The notes under the pieces were generated by a model, which was not told the DNA's origin, did not search any database, and was given only the letters and a program-made list of their open reading frames with translations. The translations under genes were made by a program, and so were the position numbers. This document shows positions 26,100-35,150 of a stretch of DNA of 61,690 nucleotides, piece after piece. How positions within the stretch are numbered: position 1 is the first letter of the stretch; each line of letters starts with the position of its first letter. Origin of the DNA: Natronoarchaeum mannanilyticum (GTDB taxonomy: Archaea > Halobacteriota > Halobacteria > Halobacteriales > Natronoarchaeaceae); assembly GCF_039522665.1 (NCBI RefSeq), contig NZ_BAAADV010000005.1:1-61690 (forward strand), in the 5' to 3' direction.

Positions 26100-28538
26100 T
26101 TACTGGTCTCCCGCCACCGCATCGCCCTCGAACCGGTCGGGCGTCACGCGCGAGAGCCGCATCGCGTTGCCCGTCACGCCGAGGCTCATCCCCATGTCGC
26201 CGACGACCACCGCCAGCGCGACCGAGACGTAGCCCAGCGGGACGCCGAACGCCAGCAGCGCCTTGACGCCGAGGCTCGACCAGATGTTCTGCCGGATGAC
26301 GGCGTTGCCCCGGTGGGACAGGTCGTACAGGTACGGCAGCTTCCCGACGTCGTCACCCATCAGCGCGATGTCGGCCGTCTCCAGGGCCGTGTCGGTGCCC
26401 GCCGCGCCCATCGCGACGCCGACGTTCGCGGTCGCCAGCGCCGGCGCGTCGTTGACGCCGTCGCCGACCATCGCGACGCTCCCGTACTCCGATTGCAGCG
26501 CCTCGATCGCGTCGACCTTCTCGTCGGGCAGCAGCTCGGCACGGTACTCGTCGACGCCGACCTCCTCGGCGATCGCCCGCGCGGTCCCCTCGTTGTCGCC
26601 GGTGAGCATCACGACTCGGCCGACGCCGAGGTCGCGCAGGCGCTCGACGGCGCGTTTCGAGGCGGGTCGGACCTCGTCGGCGACCGCGACGACGCCGAGC
26701 AGTTCGGACTCGGTCCCGACGAGCACGACCGTTTTGCCCTCGCGTTCGAGCGCCCGGATTCGGTCGGCGACCGACCCGACGTCGGCGTCCGGCTCGTCTT
26801 CGGCGCCTGCGTCGGGCTCTCTATCGGCGTCGGACGCCGTCGCGACCGACCCGCCGTCGGTCCGCCGGCTCCCCGCGGCTCCGACGCCCGCGTTCGAGAG
26901 GTCGACGCCGAGTTCCTCGAACAGCGCGGGCTTGCCCGCGTAGAACGTCCGACCGTCGAGGTCGGCGCGGACGCCCTTCCCCGTCAGGCTCTCGAACTCC
27001 GAGGGCTCGGGCAGGTCGTCGACGCCCGTCTCGTCGGCCCGGTCGAGGATCGCCCGCGCGATCGGGTGCTCGCTCCGGCGCTCCAGCGCGGCGGCGCGCC
27101 GCAGCAGGTCGTCGGCGTCGCCGCCGTCCGTCGGGACGACGTCGGTGACCGCCAACTCCCCCTTCGTGAGCGTCCCCGTCTTGTCGAGGGCGACGGTGTC
27201 CACCTCGCCCATCGCTTCGAGGTAGTTGCCGCCCTTGATGAGGACGCCGTTCTTCGCGGCGCTGGTGATCCCCGAGACGACCGAGACGGGCGTCGAGATC
27301 ACGAACGCGCAGGGGCAGGCGATCACCAGCAGGGTGAGCCCGCGGACGAACCAGGTGCCCCAGTCGCCCGGGAGCGAGAGCGCGAACCCGGCCGCCCCGA
27401 CCGTCGTCGAGCCGTCGATCAGCAGCGGCGGCACGGCGGCGGTGAGAATCGCCAGCGCGACGATAACCGGCGTGTAGTAGCCCGCGAACCGGTCGACGAA
27501 CTGCTCGGTTTCGGTCTGCTCGGCCTGGGCGCCCTGAACCATCTCGATGATCCGCGAGAGCGTCGAGTCGCCCGCGGTCGACGTGACCTCGATTTCGAGG
27601 TATCCCTCGGCGGCGATCGACCCCGCGAACGCCTCGTCGCCCGGCGTCTTGTCGACCGGGACGCTCTCGCCGGTGATCGGCGACTCGTCGACCGCGCTCT
27701 CGCCCTCCCGCACGACGCCGTCGAGGGGGATCTTCTCGCCCGGCCGAACGACGACCGTCTCGCCCACTTCGACCTCTTCAGCCGGAACCGTGATCTCCTC
27801 TCCACCGCGCCGGACCGTCGCCTCGTCGGGCGACAGCTCCATCAGCTCGCGCAGCGAGTCCCGGGCCCGGTCCATCGCGAAGTCCTCCAGCAGCTCGGCG
27901 ACGCTAAACAGCACCGCGAGCGTCGCCGCCTCGACGAAGTAGCCGATCCCCGTCGCCGCGACGATCGCGGTCCCCATCAGCAGGTCGATGTCCAGGCTGC
28001 GCTGGCGCGCCGAGTAGTAGCCGCCACGGATCACGGGGAGTCCGCTTGCGACGACGGCGCCGACGAACAGCACGTCCGCGAGCGAGAGCGGGTAGTCGAG
28101 CACGCTCGCGACCTCCGGATTGAGCCCCGTCAGGACGAACTCGAACAGGAGCCCGAACGCCACGAGGACGGCCCCGATCCAGGTCTTGATCGCGCGCGTG
28201 CTCGTCCAGATCTCGGCGGGCGGCGCGACGTCGACGCCGCCGGCGCTGGCGTCCTCGCCGTCCGTCTCTTCGCCGTCGCCACCGACGACCTCGTAACCCG
28301 CGCCCTCGATCGCCGCGACGAGAGCGGACCGATCGGTCCGATCGGGGTCGTAGGTCACCGTCGCCGTTCCCGTCGTCGGCTGCTCGGTGGCGTCGACGAC
28401 GCCGTCGACCCGCTTGAGGCTCTTGTCGACTTTCCCGGCACAGGACGGGCAGTCCATCTCGGGGACGGAGAAGCGAGCGGTCAGCTCGCGCCGCTCTCCG
28501 CCCCCCGCCTCCGCACCCTGGTCCGACTTCTCTGTCAT
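26100..28538 (-). CDS. Heavy-metal translocating P-type ATPase, Zn/Cd (P1B-2) type
   Basis: The 812-aa pump has one HMA domain ('MDCPSCAGKVDKSLKRVDG'), the metal-binding 'CPCAFVISTPVS' in TM6, the actuator loop 'ITGESVPVDK', the phosphorylation site 'DKTGTLTKG' and 'GDGVNDAPAL'. A Lys in TM7 ('LGVKALLAF') and an Asp in TM8 ('VVGDMGMSLGVTGNA') match P1B-2 pumps for Zn/Cd/Pb and differ from copper pumps. A variable acidic insert lies in the nucleotide-binding domain. An 18-bp palindrome and a TATA box directly upstream suggest metal-responsive control. The HTH_10 gene 90 nt upstream on the same strand is a candidate regulator. Confidence 0.92.
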   Translation of the reverse strand: MTEKSDQGAEAGGGERRELTARFSVPEMDCPSCAGKVDKSLKRVDGVVDATEQPTTGTATVTYDPDRTDRSALVAAIEGAGYEVVGGDGEETDGEDASAGGVDVAPPAEIWTSTRAIKTWIGAVLVAFGLLFEFVLTGLNPEVASVLDYPLSLADVLFVGAVVASGLPVIRGGYYSARQRSLDIDLLMGTAIVAATGIGYFVEAATLAVLFSVAELLEDFAMDRARDSLRELMELSPDEATVRRGGEEITVPAEEVEVGETVVVRPGEKIPLDGVVREGESAVDESPITGESVPVDKTPGDEAFAGSIAAEGYLEIEVTSTAGDSTLSRIIEMVQGAQAEQTETEQFVDRFAGYYTPVIVALAILTAAVPPLLIDGSTTVGAAGFALSLPGDWGTWFVRGLTLLVIACPCAFVISTPVSVVSGITSAAKNGVLIKGGNYLEAMGEVDTVALDKTGTLTKGELAVTDVVPTDGGDADDLLRRAAALERRSEHPIARAILDRADETGVDDLPEPSEFESLTGKGVRADLDGRTFYAGKPALFEELGVDLSNAGVGAAGSRRTDGGSVATASDADREPDAGAEDEPDADVGSVADRIRALEREGKTVVLVGTESELLGVVAVADEVRPASKRAVERLRDLGVGRVVMLTGDNEGTARAIAEEVGVDEYRAELLPDEKVDAIEALQSEYGSVAMVGDGVNDAPALATANVGVAMGAAGTDTALETADIALMGDDVGKLPYLYDLSHRGNAVIRQNIWSSLGVKALLAFGVPLGYVSVALAVVVGDMGMSLGVTGNAMRLSRVTPDRFEGDAVAGDQ

Positions 28539-28562
28539 CAGATCAGGGTTGGGGCGGTACGT

Positions 28563-28591
28563 CGATAAGCCTTAGTTGGAATATTCCAACT
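28563..28591 (-). promoter_or_regulatory. Promoter and 18-bp operator of the metal ATPase
   Basis: AGTTGGAATATTCCAACT at 28574-28591 is a perfect palindrome. Directly downstream on the minus strand is a TATA-like GCTTATC (28570-28564), about 27 nt before ATG 28538, which implies a leaderless transcript. The palindrome therefore covers the BRE position, where a bound repressor or activator would control recruitment of TFB. Confidence 0.6.
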
Positions 28592-28627
28592 CGGATTCGA
28601 GCCGCGTCACCCACCCGGAGCCACCGA

Positions 28628-29380
28628 TCAGAGCGACGCCGATGGGCCCTCGACGCCCGGTTCCTCGGCGACGTGTCGCTTCGCCAGTTGCTCCTCGGCC
28701 CGCCGGAGCCTGTAGGTCAGCGTCGACCGGGGAACGTCTAGGTGGTCGGCGAGTTCGCCGACGTCGACCGCCCGCGGCGATTCGTAGTAGCCGTGCTCGA
28801 CCGCAGCCCTGAGCGCGGCCTCCTGCTGCGGCGTCAGCTCGTTCGCCTCGCGACTGCCGGCCTCGCCCGGCGACGCCGCGCTCTCGCCGGTCCGGAGCAT
28901 CTCCGTGCGCGCGCAGTCGCCGACCGCCTCCTTCAGGTCGTCGAAGAACTCGCCCACGTCGCCCTCGCCGGAGTGGACCAGCCGCCAGGTGTAGTGGCGC
29001 CCCTCGTGGCGCGTCTCGAACAGCACGCCGTCGCCGAGATGGTCGCGAGCGATGTGGGGCACCGAGTCGCAGTTGGGAGTGCGCTCCCAGTACGAGTACA
29101 GCACGAGCGCGTCGTCGGTGTGTTCGAGCACTTCCGTCGACTGGGTTGCCCCGCAGTGCTCGGTCGCCAGGCAGTCGGCGTAGTAATCGGCCGTCAGAAA
29201 GGCGTCCTCGATCGCGTCGAGCGCGTCGGGCGACCCCGTCGCGTGGTCGACTCGCCAGAGCTTCTCGTCGGTCGCGTGCAAGGAGAGCGACCGGATCCGG
29301 GCGTCCGGGTGCTCCGCGAGCGTGTCGGCAACCCTGTTGCAGCCCGGCTCGTACTCTAGGGCGAAGGCGAGTTCGCGCAT
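28628..29380 (-). CDS. HTH_10 (bacterio-opsin activator-type) regulator, probable metal-pump regulator
   Basis: The 250-aa protein has a C-terminal HTH_10 domain at about residues 180-240: 'LTPQQEAALRAAVEHGYYESPR' then 'VGELADHLDVPRSTLTYRLRRAEEQL'. The N-terminal 170 residues form an unrecognised sensor-like domain with several cysteines (in 'CLATEHCGA', 'NCDSVPH', 'DCARTE'). Clustered Cys and His residues fit metal sensing. It lies upstream of the P-type ATPase on the same strand, so a regulatory link is inferred from position and cysteine content. Confidence 0.8.
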   Translation of the reverse strand: MRELAFALEYEPGCNRVADTLAEHPDARIRSLSLHATDEKLWRVDHATGSPDALDAIEDAFLTADYYADCLATEHCGATQSTEVLEHTDDALVLYSYWERTPNCDSVPHIARDHLGDGVLFETRHEGRHYTWRLVHSGEGDVGEFFDDLKEAVGDCARTEMLRTGESAASPGEAGSREANELTPQQEAALRAAVEHGYYESPRAVDVGELADHLDVPRSTLTYRLRRAEEQLAKRHVAEEPGVEGPSASL

Positions 29381-29464
29381 AGCTGGGGGTACGGGTCGGC
29401 GGCCTAAAACCGTGCTGCGAGCGCGGTTGCGGTGCCGCCCCCGGCAAGCTCGCGCCGCTCCGCC

Positions 29465-29749
29465 TCAGATCACGTCGTCGGGCTCGTGAACCTCCGCCAT
29501 TCGCTGGGCTTCGGCGGCGTACTGCTCCCGAAGATCGGCGTCGTCGACGGCCCCGAGATTTCCCGGCTCGGCGTCGACCGCCGCCGTCGTGTCGCGGACG
29601 TCGGTAAAGGAGGTCAGCGCCCGCTCCTTCCGGAAGTACCGCTCGCCGTCGGGAGTCGCGTACGTGAGAATGATCAGGTTCTGCTCGTCGTCCGAATACG
29701 TCCGCTCGACGAGCCAGACGCGGACGCCACCGTCGGTATCGCCTTCCAT
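29465..29749 (-). CDS. Small acidic haloarchaeal protein of unknown function
   Basis: The 94-aa product has an N-terminal beta-rich half, 'VRVWLVERTYSDDEQNLIILTYATPDGERYFRKERAL'. Its C-terminal half is acidic and helical. The composition is typical haloarchaeal and the frame is well formed, so it is likely a real gene. I recognise no motif. It stands alone between the HTH_10 gene and gcvPA. Confidence 0.65.
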   Translation of the reverse strand: MEGDTDGGVRVWLVERTYSDDEQNLIILTYATPDGERYFRKERALTSFTDVRDTTAAVDAEPGNLGAVDDADLREQYAAEAQRMAEVHEPDDVI

Positions 29750-29935
29750 ACCTATTCGTTCGAGGACCGGACGGAAGTCGGTGGCGCCGATCGGCGCTGA
29801 AGTGGATTTGCTATCGCACTATGGGATTTATCGCGTACGAAGTGCCGGAAAAACCGGGGTCCTGATATGCCCCTGGCGGCAACGAACGGACGTGATAGAC
29901 GCAGTCAGCAAGCGGCGGGCGACGAGGGGGCGCCC

Positions 29936-31273
29936 GTGACGCGCGAATCGGCAGGCGGGAGCCCGTACGCTCCCCACGGCGAGTCCGAGACCGCGGCGAT
30001 GCTGTCGGCGGTCGGCGTCGACTCGGCCGAGGAGCTGTTCGACGTGCCCGAATCGGTGCGCTTCGACGGCGAGTTCGGCATCGACGCGCGCGGCGAGCGC
30101 GAGATTCGTGAGGAGCTCCGGTCGATGCTCGGCCGGAACGACGATCTCGTCGAACTGCTCGGCCGGGGGCACTACGACCACTACGTGCCGTCGCTGGTCG
30201 ACCATATCTCGCAGCGCTCGGAGTTTCTGACCTCCTACACGCAGTACCAGCCCGAGATCGCACAGGGGTTCCTGCAGGTTCTGTTCGAGTACCAGTCGCT
30301 GTTCGTCGAGCTCACGGGGTTAGAGATCGTGAACTGCTCGATGTACGACGCCGCGACGGCGCTGGGCGAGGCGGCGACGCTGGCCGATCGGGTTCGCAGC
30401 GCGAGCGGCCACAGGGTGCTCGTTCCCGAACACCTGCGCGCCGAGCGCCGGGACGTGCTGGCGAACTACGTCTCGGGAACGGACCTGACCGTCGAAAGCT
30501 ACTCGATGGCCGACGGAAACGTCGATCTGGCGGCTCTCGACGACCTGCTCGACGACGACGCCGTCATGGTGTACGCCGAGACGCCGACGGTTCGCGGCGC
30601 GATCGAGGAAGGTCTCGGTGACGTCGCCGATCTGACCCACGACAACGACGCGCTGTTCTGTCTCGGCTCGGACCCGATCGCGCTCTCGCTGCTCGAAGAA
30701 CCGGCGAGCGTCGGCGCCGACGTCGTGGTCGGCGACGCGAGCGTACTCGGGCTCCCCGCGAGCTACGGGATGGGTCTGGGACTGTTCGCGACGCGCGAGG
30801 ACTACGTCCGACAGGTCCCCGGTCGACTCGTGGGCGCCAGCGACGACGCCGGCGGACGCCGCGCCTACACGCTCACCTTACAGACCCGCGAGCAGCACAT
30901 CCGCAAGGAGCGAGCGACGAGCAACATCTGCACGAATCAGGCGTGGGTCGCTCTCCGGACCGCGATCCACGCCGCCTGGCTCGGGCCTTCGGGGCTGGTC
31001 GAGGAAGCCGAGCGCGCAGTCGAACAGGCCCAGGAGCTCGCAGCCCGTCTCGACGCCGTTCCGGGCGTCGAGGCGCCGGTCCACGACCGGCACCACTTCC
31101 GCGAGTTCGTCGCGCGCACCGACTCGTCGGCTGACGAAATCGCCGCCGACCTGGCCGACCGCGGGTTCGCGGTCCACGCCCTTGACGACGATCTGGTGCA
31201 GATCTGTGCGACCGACCACGACGATGCGACGCTCGACGAGTTCGTCGCCGCGTTCGAGGAGGTGACGGCATGA
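29936..31273 (+). CDS. gcvPA: Glycine dehydrogenase (decarboxylating) subunit 1
   Basis: This is the N-terminal half of the two-subunit P protein, which decarboxylates glycine with PLP. The family signatures are 'GSPYAPH', '[18 protein letters not shown]', '[26 protein letters not shown]' and '[22 protein letters not shown]'. The start GTG 29936 (445 aa) puts 'GSPYAPH' near the N-terminus as in relatives. An ATG at 29867 in the same frame, preceded by a TATA-like TTATCGCG near 29827, is the alternative. Its last codons overlap gcvPB by 4 nt. Confidence 0.93.
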   Translation: MTRESAGGSPYAPHGESETAAMLSAVGVDSAEELFDVPESVRFDGEFGIDARGEREIREELRSMLGRNDDLVELLGRGHYDHYVPSLVDHISQRSEFLTSYTQYQPEIAQGFLQVLFEYQSLFVELTGLEIVNCSMYDAATALGEAATLADRVRSASGHRVLVPEHLRAERRDVLANYVSGTDLTVESYSMADGNVDLAALDDLLDDDAVMVYAETPTVRGAIEEGLGDVADLTHDNDALFCLGSDPIALSLLEEPASVGADVVVGDASVLGLPASYGMGLGLFATREDYVRQVPGRLVGASDDAGGRRAYTLTLQTREQHIRKERATSNICTNQAWVALRTAIHAAWLGPSGLVEEAERAVEQAQELAARLDAVPGVEAPVHDRHHFREFVARTDSSADEIAADLADRGFAVHALDDDLVQICATDHDDATLDEFVAAFEEVTA

Positions 31274-32757
31274 AGTACAATCAAGCACGCTGGTCCCGCG
31301 ACGACGAGGACGTCTACGAGCCGCTGCTCTCCGAGAAGGACGAGACGACCGTCGAGATCGGCGGCGGAGGGAGCGACGACGGTGGGACCGGCGGCGCCGA
31401 TGCGGCGTCGAGCGAGGCCGACTCCGGCTCCCCGCTCCCCGACGACCTCACGCGAGACGAACTGACGCTCCCCGAGCTCTCCGAGCCTGAGCTCGCGCGC
31501 CACTACACGCGGCTCTCGCAGATGACCTACGGCGTCGACAGCGGGCCCTACCCCCTGGGGAGCTGCACGATGAAGTACAACCCCAAGTTCACCGAGGACG
31601 TCGCCGCGCTGGCCGACGCCGCGGTCCACCCCGACCGTCCCGAGCGCCGGCAGCAGGGCACGCTGGAGCTGCTCTACCGGCTGCAGGACTATCTCGGCCG
31701 GATCGGCGGAATGGACGCCGTCTCGCTGCAGCCGCCCGCCGGCGCCGCCGGCGAGTTCGCCGGCATCCTCGTCGCGCGCGCCTACCACGAGCACAACGAC
31801 GAGGGCCATCGCGACGAGGTGATCGTCCCCGAGAGCGCCCACGGGACCAACTTCGCCAGCGCGGCGCTGGCGGGCTACGACGTCGTCGAGCTGCCGGGCG
31901 GCGAGGACGGCCGCGTCGACCTCGACGCCCTGGAGGGGGCGCTGTCCGAAAACACGGCGGCGCTGATGCTCACGAACCCCAACACGCTCGGGCTGTTCGA
32001 GCGCGACATCGAGGCGATCGCCGAGGCGGTCCACGACGTCGGCGGGCTGCTGTACTACGACGGCGCGAACCTCAACGCCCTGCTCGGACGCGCTCGCCCC
32101 GGCGACATGGGCTTCGACATCATGCACTACAACGTCCACAAGACGTTCGCGACGCCACACGGCGGCGGCGGGCCGGGCGCGGGCCCCATCGGCGTCGCCG
32201 AGAAGCTCGCGCCGTTTCTCCCCGCGCCCCGAATCCGGCCGGACGAGATGGGGTACGAGCGCTTCGAGCCCGACCACTCGGTCGGCAAGGTCCACGGGTT
32301 CGACGGCAACTGGCTCGTGCTCGTCAAGGCCTACGCCTACATCGCCCGCCTCGGCGACGACGGGCTCGCCGACGCCAGCGCGAAGGCCGTGCTCAACGCG
32401 AACTACCTCGCCGAGCAGATCGACCTGGATGTTCCGTACGGGCCGTTCCACCACGAGTTCGTCGCCAGTGCGGGCGACCGCGACGCGGCCGAAGTGGCGA
32501 AGCGGATGCTCGATTTCGGCGTCCACCCGCCGACGACGAAGTGGCCCGAGATCGTCCCCGAGGCGCTGATGACCGAGCCCACCGAGGTCGAGAGCAAGGA
32601 CTCGCTCGACCAGCTCGCGGCCGCGTTCGACGCCGTGATGAGCGAGGATGCGGACGCCGCGGCCGACGCCCCGCAGCGGACCGCAGCCCGGCGGATCGAC
32701 CAGACTTCCGCCGCCCGGAATCTGCGGCTCTCCTGGCAGTCGCTGGACGGGGAGTGA
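31270..32757 (+). CDS. gcvPB: Glycine dehydrogenase (decarboxylating) subunit 2
   Basis: The 495-aa subunit carries the PLP-binding lysine in '[23 protein letters not shown]'. Other hallmarks are 'MKYNQARW' at the N-terminus, '[17 protein letters not shown]' and '[14 protein letters not shown]'. Together with GcvPA it forms the active P protein and works with GcvH, GcvT (6-7 kb) and a lipoamide dehydrogenase. The start overlaps the gcvPA stop (ATGA), indicating coupled translation. A low-complexity insert at about residues 35-58 is typical of haloarchaea. Confidence 0.95.
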   Translation: MKYNQARWSRDDEDVYEPLLSEKDETTVEIGGGGSDDGGTGGADAASSEADSGSPLPDDLTRDELTLPELSEPELARHYTRLSQMTYGVDSGPYPLGSCTMKYNPKFTEDVAALADAAVHPDRPERRQQGTLELLYRLQDYLGRIGGMDAVSLQPPAGAAGEFAGILVARAYHEHNDEGHRDEVIVPESAHGTNFASAALAGYDVVELPGGEDGRVDLDALEGALSENTAALMLTNPNTLGLFERDIEAIAEAVHDVGGLLYYDGANLNALLGRARPGDMGFDIMHYNVHKTFATPHGGGGPGAGPIGVAEKLAPFLPAPRIRPDEMGYERFEPDHSVGKVHGFDGNWLVLVKAYAYIARLGDDGLADASAKAVLNANYLAEQIDLDVPYGPFHHEFVASAGDRDAAEVAKRMLDFGVHPPTTKWPEIVPEALMTEPTEVESKDSLDQLAAAFDAVMSEDADAAADAPQRTAARRIDQTSAARNLRLSWQSLDGE

Positions 32758-32871
32758 CGGCGTTCCGCAGCGGCGTCGTCACGCTGCAGCGGTGTCGTCA
32801 CACCGCCGCTTCGTCGCGCCGTCGCGCGTCGGTTAGCAATCCTTAATAGATCTAGCGCAGTCAGTTAATAC

Positions 32872-33303
32872 ATGACCGTCGTGAGCGTCTCGATGCCGGA
32901 GGAGCTGCTGGAGCGGATCGACGAGTTCTCCGAGGACCACGGGTACACCGGCCGCAGCGAGGTGATCCGGGAGGCCTCGCGGAACCTGCTCGGCGAGTTC
33001 GAGGACAGGCGCCTGGAGGACAAGGAGCTGATGGGCGTCGTCACCGTCGTCTTCGACTACGAGACCACAAGCGTCGAGGAGCGGATGATGCACCTGCGCC
33101 ACGAGCACGAGGACCTCGTGGCCTCGAACTTCCACAGCCACGTCGGCGATCACTACTGCATGGAGCTGTTCATCCTGGAGGGCGGGCTGGAGGATATCTC
33201 GTCGTTCGTCGGCAAGATCCGCGCGACCCAGGACACGCTGTCGGTCGATTACTCGGTGCTGCCCGTCGACGAGTTCTCGCAGGCGCTCTCCGACGCGAGC
33301 TGA
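32872..33303 (+). CDS. nikR: Nickel-responsive regulator NikR
   Basis: The 143-aa protein has a ribbon-helix-helix domain ('[20 protein letters not shown]...RSEVIREA', residues 1-45) and a C-terminal ACT-like nickel-binding domain. The four nickel ligands of the family, equivalent to E. coli His76, His87, His89 and Cys95, are present as His77, His88, His90 and Cys96 ('[15 protein letters not shown]'). It should bind DNA when loaded with nickel. A nickel/cobalt transporter-like gene is at 15037, but no shared operator was found. It lies just after gcvPB, with a TATA-like tract upstream. Confidence 0.92.
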   Translation: MTVVSVSMPEELLERIDEFSEDHGYTGRSEVIREASRNLLGEFEDRRLEDKELMGVVTVVFDYETTSVEERMMHLRHEHEDLVASNFHSHVGDHYCMELFILEGGLEDISSFVGKIRATQDTLSVDYSVLPVDEFSQALSDAS

Positions 33304-33346
33304 CGACCGCAGCGCCGTCCGAACTCCACGACCGGCTGTCGATTTC

Positions 33347-34684
33347 TCACCAGGGAACGATCTCGTCGTAGTCGGCCGGCGGTATCGGGCCGCTCAGCAG
33401 CGGATCCTCGGTTCTGCGCATCCACGCGACGAGCCGCCGTTCGAGTTCGTCCCGGACGTGCCGGTACTGGTCGTCCTCGGCGAGATTGTCACGCTCGTAC
33501 GGATCCGCCTCCAGATCGTACAGCTCGGCGTACGGACGCGGATTCGACTGGAACTCCTCGCGGACCGCTCGTCCCGCCTCGCTCATCAGGATGTCGTCGG
33601 TCATGTACACGTCCGGGAGGTGCCAGAAGCTCCGGATGTACTTGTACCGCTCCGTCCGGACGGCTCGTATCGGATTGTACCGGTCGTGCCAGGTCATCTC
33701 GGCGAACACGAGCTCTCTCTGGTAGTGTTCCTGATCGGTGAACAGCGGGAGGAAGCTCTGGCCGGACACCTCGTCGAGCACCGTCCCGTCGGCCATCTCG
33801 AGGATCGTCGGGAACAGGTCGACGTTGCTCACCAGTTCGTCGTAGCGCTCGCCGCCGTCGATCTCGCCGGGATATCGCAACAGCAGCGCCGCCTCGATGC
33901 CGGGATCGTAGCAACAGCCCTTGGCGCGGGGGAACGCGATGCCGTGCTCCGTCGTGAACACAACGAGCGTGTCGTCCGCGAGGTCGGCGGCGTCGAGGGC
34001 GTCGAGGACGGCGTCGACGGCCTCGTCGATCGCCTCGATCATCCCCTCCATCTCGGCGAGATCCCGGCGGATCCTCTCCCGGTCGGGGAGGTACGGTAGC
34101 GCCTCGACGCCGGCGGGGTCGGCCATCTCGTAGTTGTCGTCGTCGAACCCGTACCGGTCGTCCAGTCGGACGCGATGGGCCTCGAAGAAGCCGAGCGAGG
34201 CGAAAAATGGCTCCGTGGGCGGATCGTTGTCGAGGAACGACCGGAACGCCCGCGCGACGTCCCGGGCGCGGTTGACCGCGTGATCCGTCGGCGAAACCGG
34301 CGACGTGCGGGCGCCGCCGGGAAAGACGTGTTCGAAGCCGAGCGACTGGGGATCCGTCGCGGCGTGCTGGAGCCCGAACAGGTACGTTTCGTACTCGCGT
34401 TCCGCGAGGGCCGCGGGCAGTGTCGCGAACCGATCGTCGATCTCCCAGCGGCCGTGGGCCAGCCCCATCAGCCCGTTGACGTGGGGAAACTCGCCGGTGT
34501 GGATGCTGCTGCGGCTCGGCGAGCACTGCGGGGCGGTCACGAAGTGGTTCTCGAACACGGCACCGTCGTCCGCGAGCGACTCCAGCGCCGGCGTGTCGAC
34601 GTCGCGGTCGTAACAGCCGATTCGCCTACCCAGATCGTGGCAGTGGATCAGGACGACGTTCGGCTCCGAACCGACCAGTGGCAC
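33347..34684 (-). CDS. Sulfatase family hydrolase
   Basis: The 445-aa protein belongs to the arylsulfatase/alkaline phosphatase superfamily. The modified residue lies in 'QCSPSRSSIHTGEFPH' (C-x-P-x-R), where the cysteine becomes formylglycine. Metal-site residues occur in 'VLIHCHDLG' and 'VVFTTEHGIAFPRAK'. There is no signal peptide, so it would act in the cytoplasm, or on sulfated compounds taken up. No formylglycine-generating enzyme is in the window. The substrate is unknown. Confidence 0.88.
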   Translation of the reverse strand: MPLVGSEPNVVLIHCHDLGRRIGCYDRDVDTPALESLADDGAVFENHFVTAPQCSPSRSSIHTGEFPHVNGLMGLAHGRWEIDDRFATLPAALAEREYETYLFGLQHAATDPQSLGFEHVFPGGARTSPVSPTDHAVNRARDVARAFRSFLDNDPPTEPFFASLGFFEAHRVRLDDRYGFDDDNYEMADPAGVEALPYLPDRERIRRDLAEMEGMIEAIDEAVDAVLDALDAADLADDTLVVFTTEHGIAFPRAKGCCYDPGIEAALLLRYPGEIDGGERYDELVSNVDLFPTILEMADGTVLDEVSGQSFLPLFTDQEHYQRELVFAEMTWHDRYNPIRAVRTERYKYIRSFWHLPDVYMTDDILMSEAGRAVREEFQSNPRPYAELYDLEADPYERDNLAEDDQYRHVRDELERRLVAWMRRTEDPLLSGPIPPADYDEIVPW

Positions 34685-34746
34685 ACGGTACTATCGTCGG
34701 GACGGAGGATAAACGCTTCAGCGAAACGGGAAAGCGGTCGGCTGTC

Positions 34747-34911
34747 TCAGGCCGTCGCGCCCGTGTCGACGGTGTCGTCGATCTTCACGAAGCCGTAGTT
34801 GCACTCGGGGCAGCGCCACTTCGTCTTCGTCCCGAGGTGGAGTTCCGTGCTGGCCGCGAGCCAGAACGTGTGTTCGGCCTCACACTGCGGACAGTACTGA
34901 TCCAGTTCCAT
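34747..34911 (-). CDS. Small zinc-ribbon protein
   Basis: The 54-aa product (start MELDQYCPQCEAEHTFWLAA) has two CxxC knuckles, 'CPQCEAEH' and 'WRCPECNYGFVKID', separated by about 33 residues. This is a classic zinc ribbon with a beta-strand wrapping. A longer in-frame start at 34944 exists but adds a segment without homology-like features. Such tiny proteins are common in haloarchaea and largely uncharacterised. Confidence 0.75.
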   Translation of the reverse strand: MELDQYCPQCEAEHTFWLAASTELHLGTKTKWRCPECNYGFVKIDDTVDTGATA

Positions 34912-35120
34912 GCTTGCACGTACCCGGTCCTCGGGATTTAACACTACTGTTTCCCGCAGCCGATCGAACGGCTCGCGTCGATCGCCGAGGGACGCTCTGG
35001 CGGGCTAGCGGACCGGAGTAAATGGCATATCGATATACGAAAAGGGGGTCGGCATCCGACCGTTCGACCGCCGAAGCGACACCGATCTGTCGCGTCCCGG
35101 GGTCGTGACGAGACGGAAGT

Positions 35121-35150
35121 CTTTTACTCGTTTTAGGCCTGCCTAAAGGC
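35121..35150 (+). promoter_or_regulatory. Iron-box promoter of the substrate-binding protein
   Basis: TTAGGCCTGCCTAA at 35133-35146 (longer arms TTTAGGC/GCCTAAA at 35132-35147) is a DtxR-like inverted repeat. It sits between the TATA-like TTTTACT (35122-35128) and ATG 35151. The spacing indicates a leaderless transcript starting at the ATG, with the operator spanning positions about -18 to -5. Repression by an iron-bound DtxR-family (Idr/SirR) protein is the expected control. Confidence 0.65.

Noticed and set aside
26313-28568. A 751-codon plus-strand frame over the metal ATPase
   Set aside because: It is antisense to a clear P-type ATPase and has shadow composition.
29750-29935. Possible glycine riboswitch before gcvPA
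   Set aside because: Only a short GC hairpin is visible near 29855; no conserved glycine-aptamer core was recognised, and glycine riboswitches are not established for haloarchaea.
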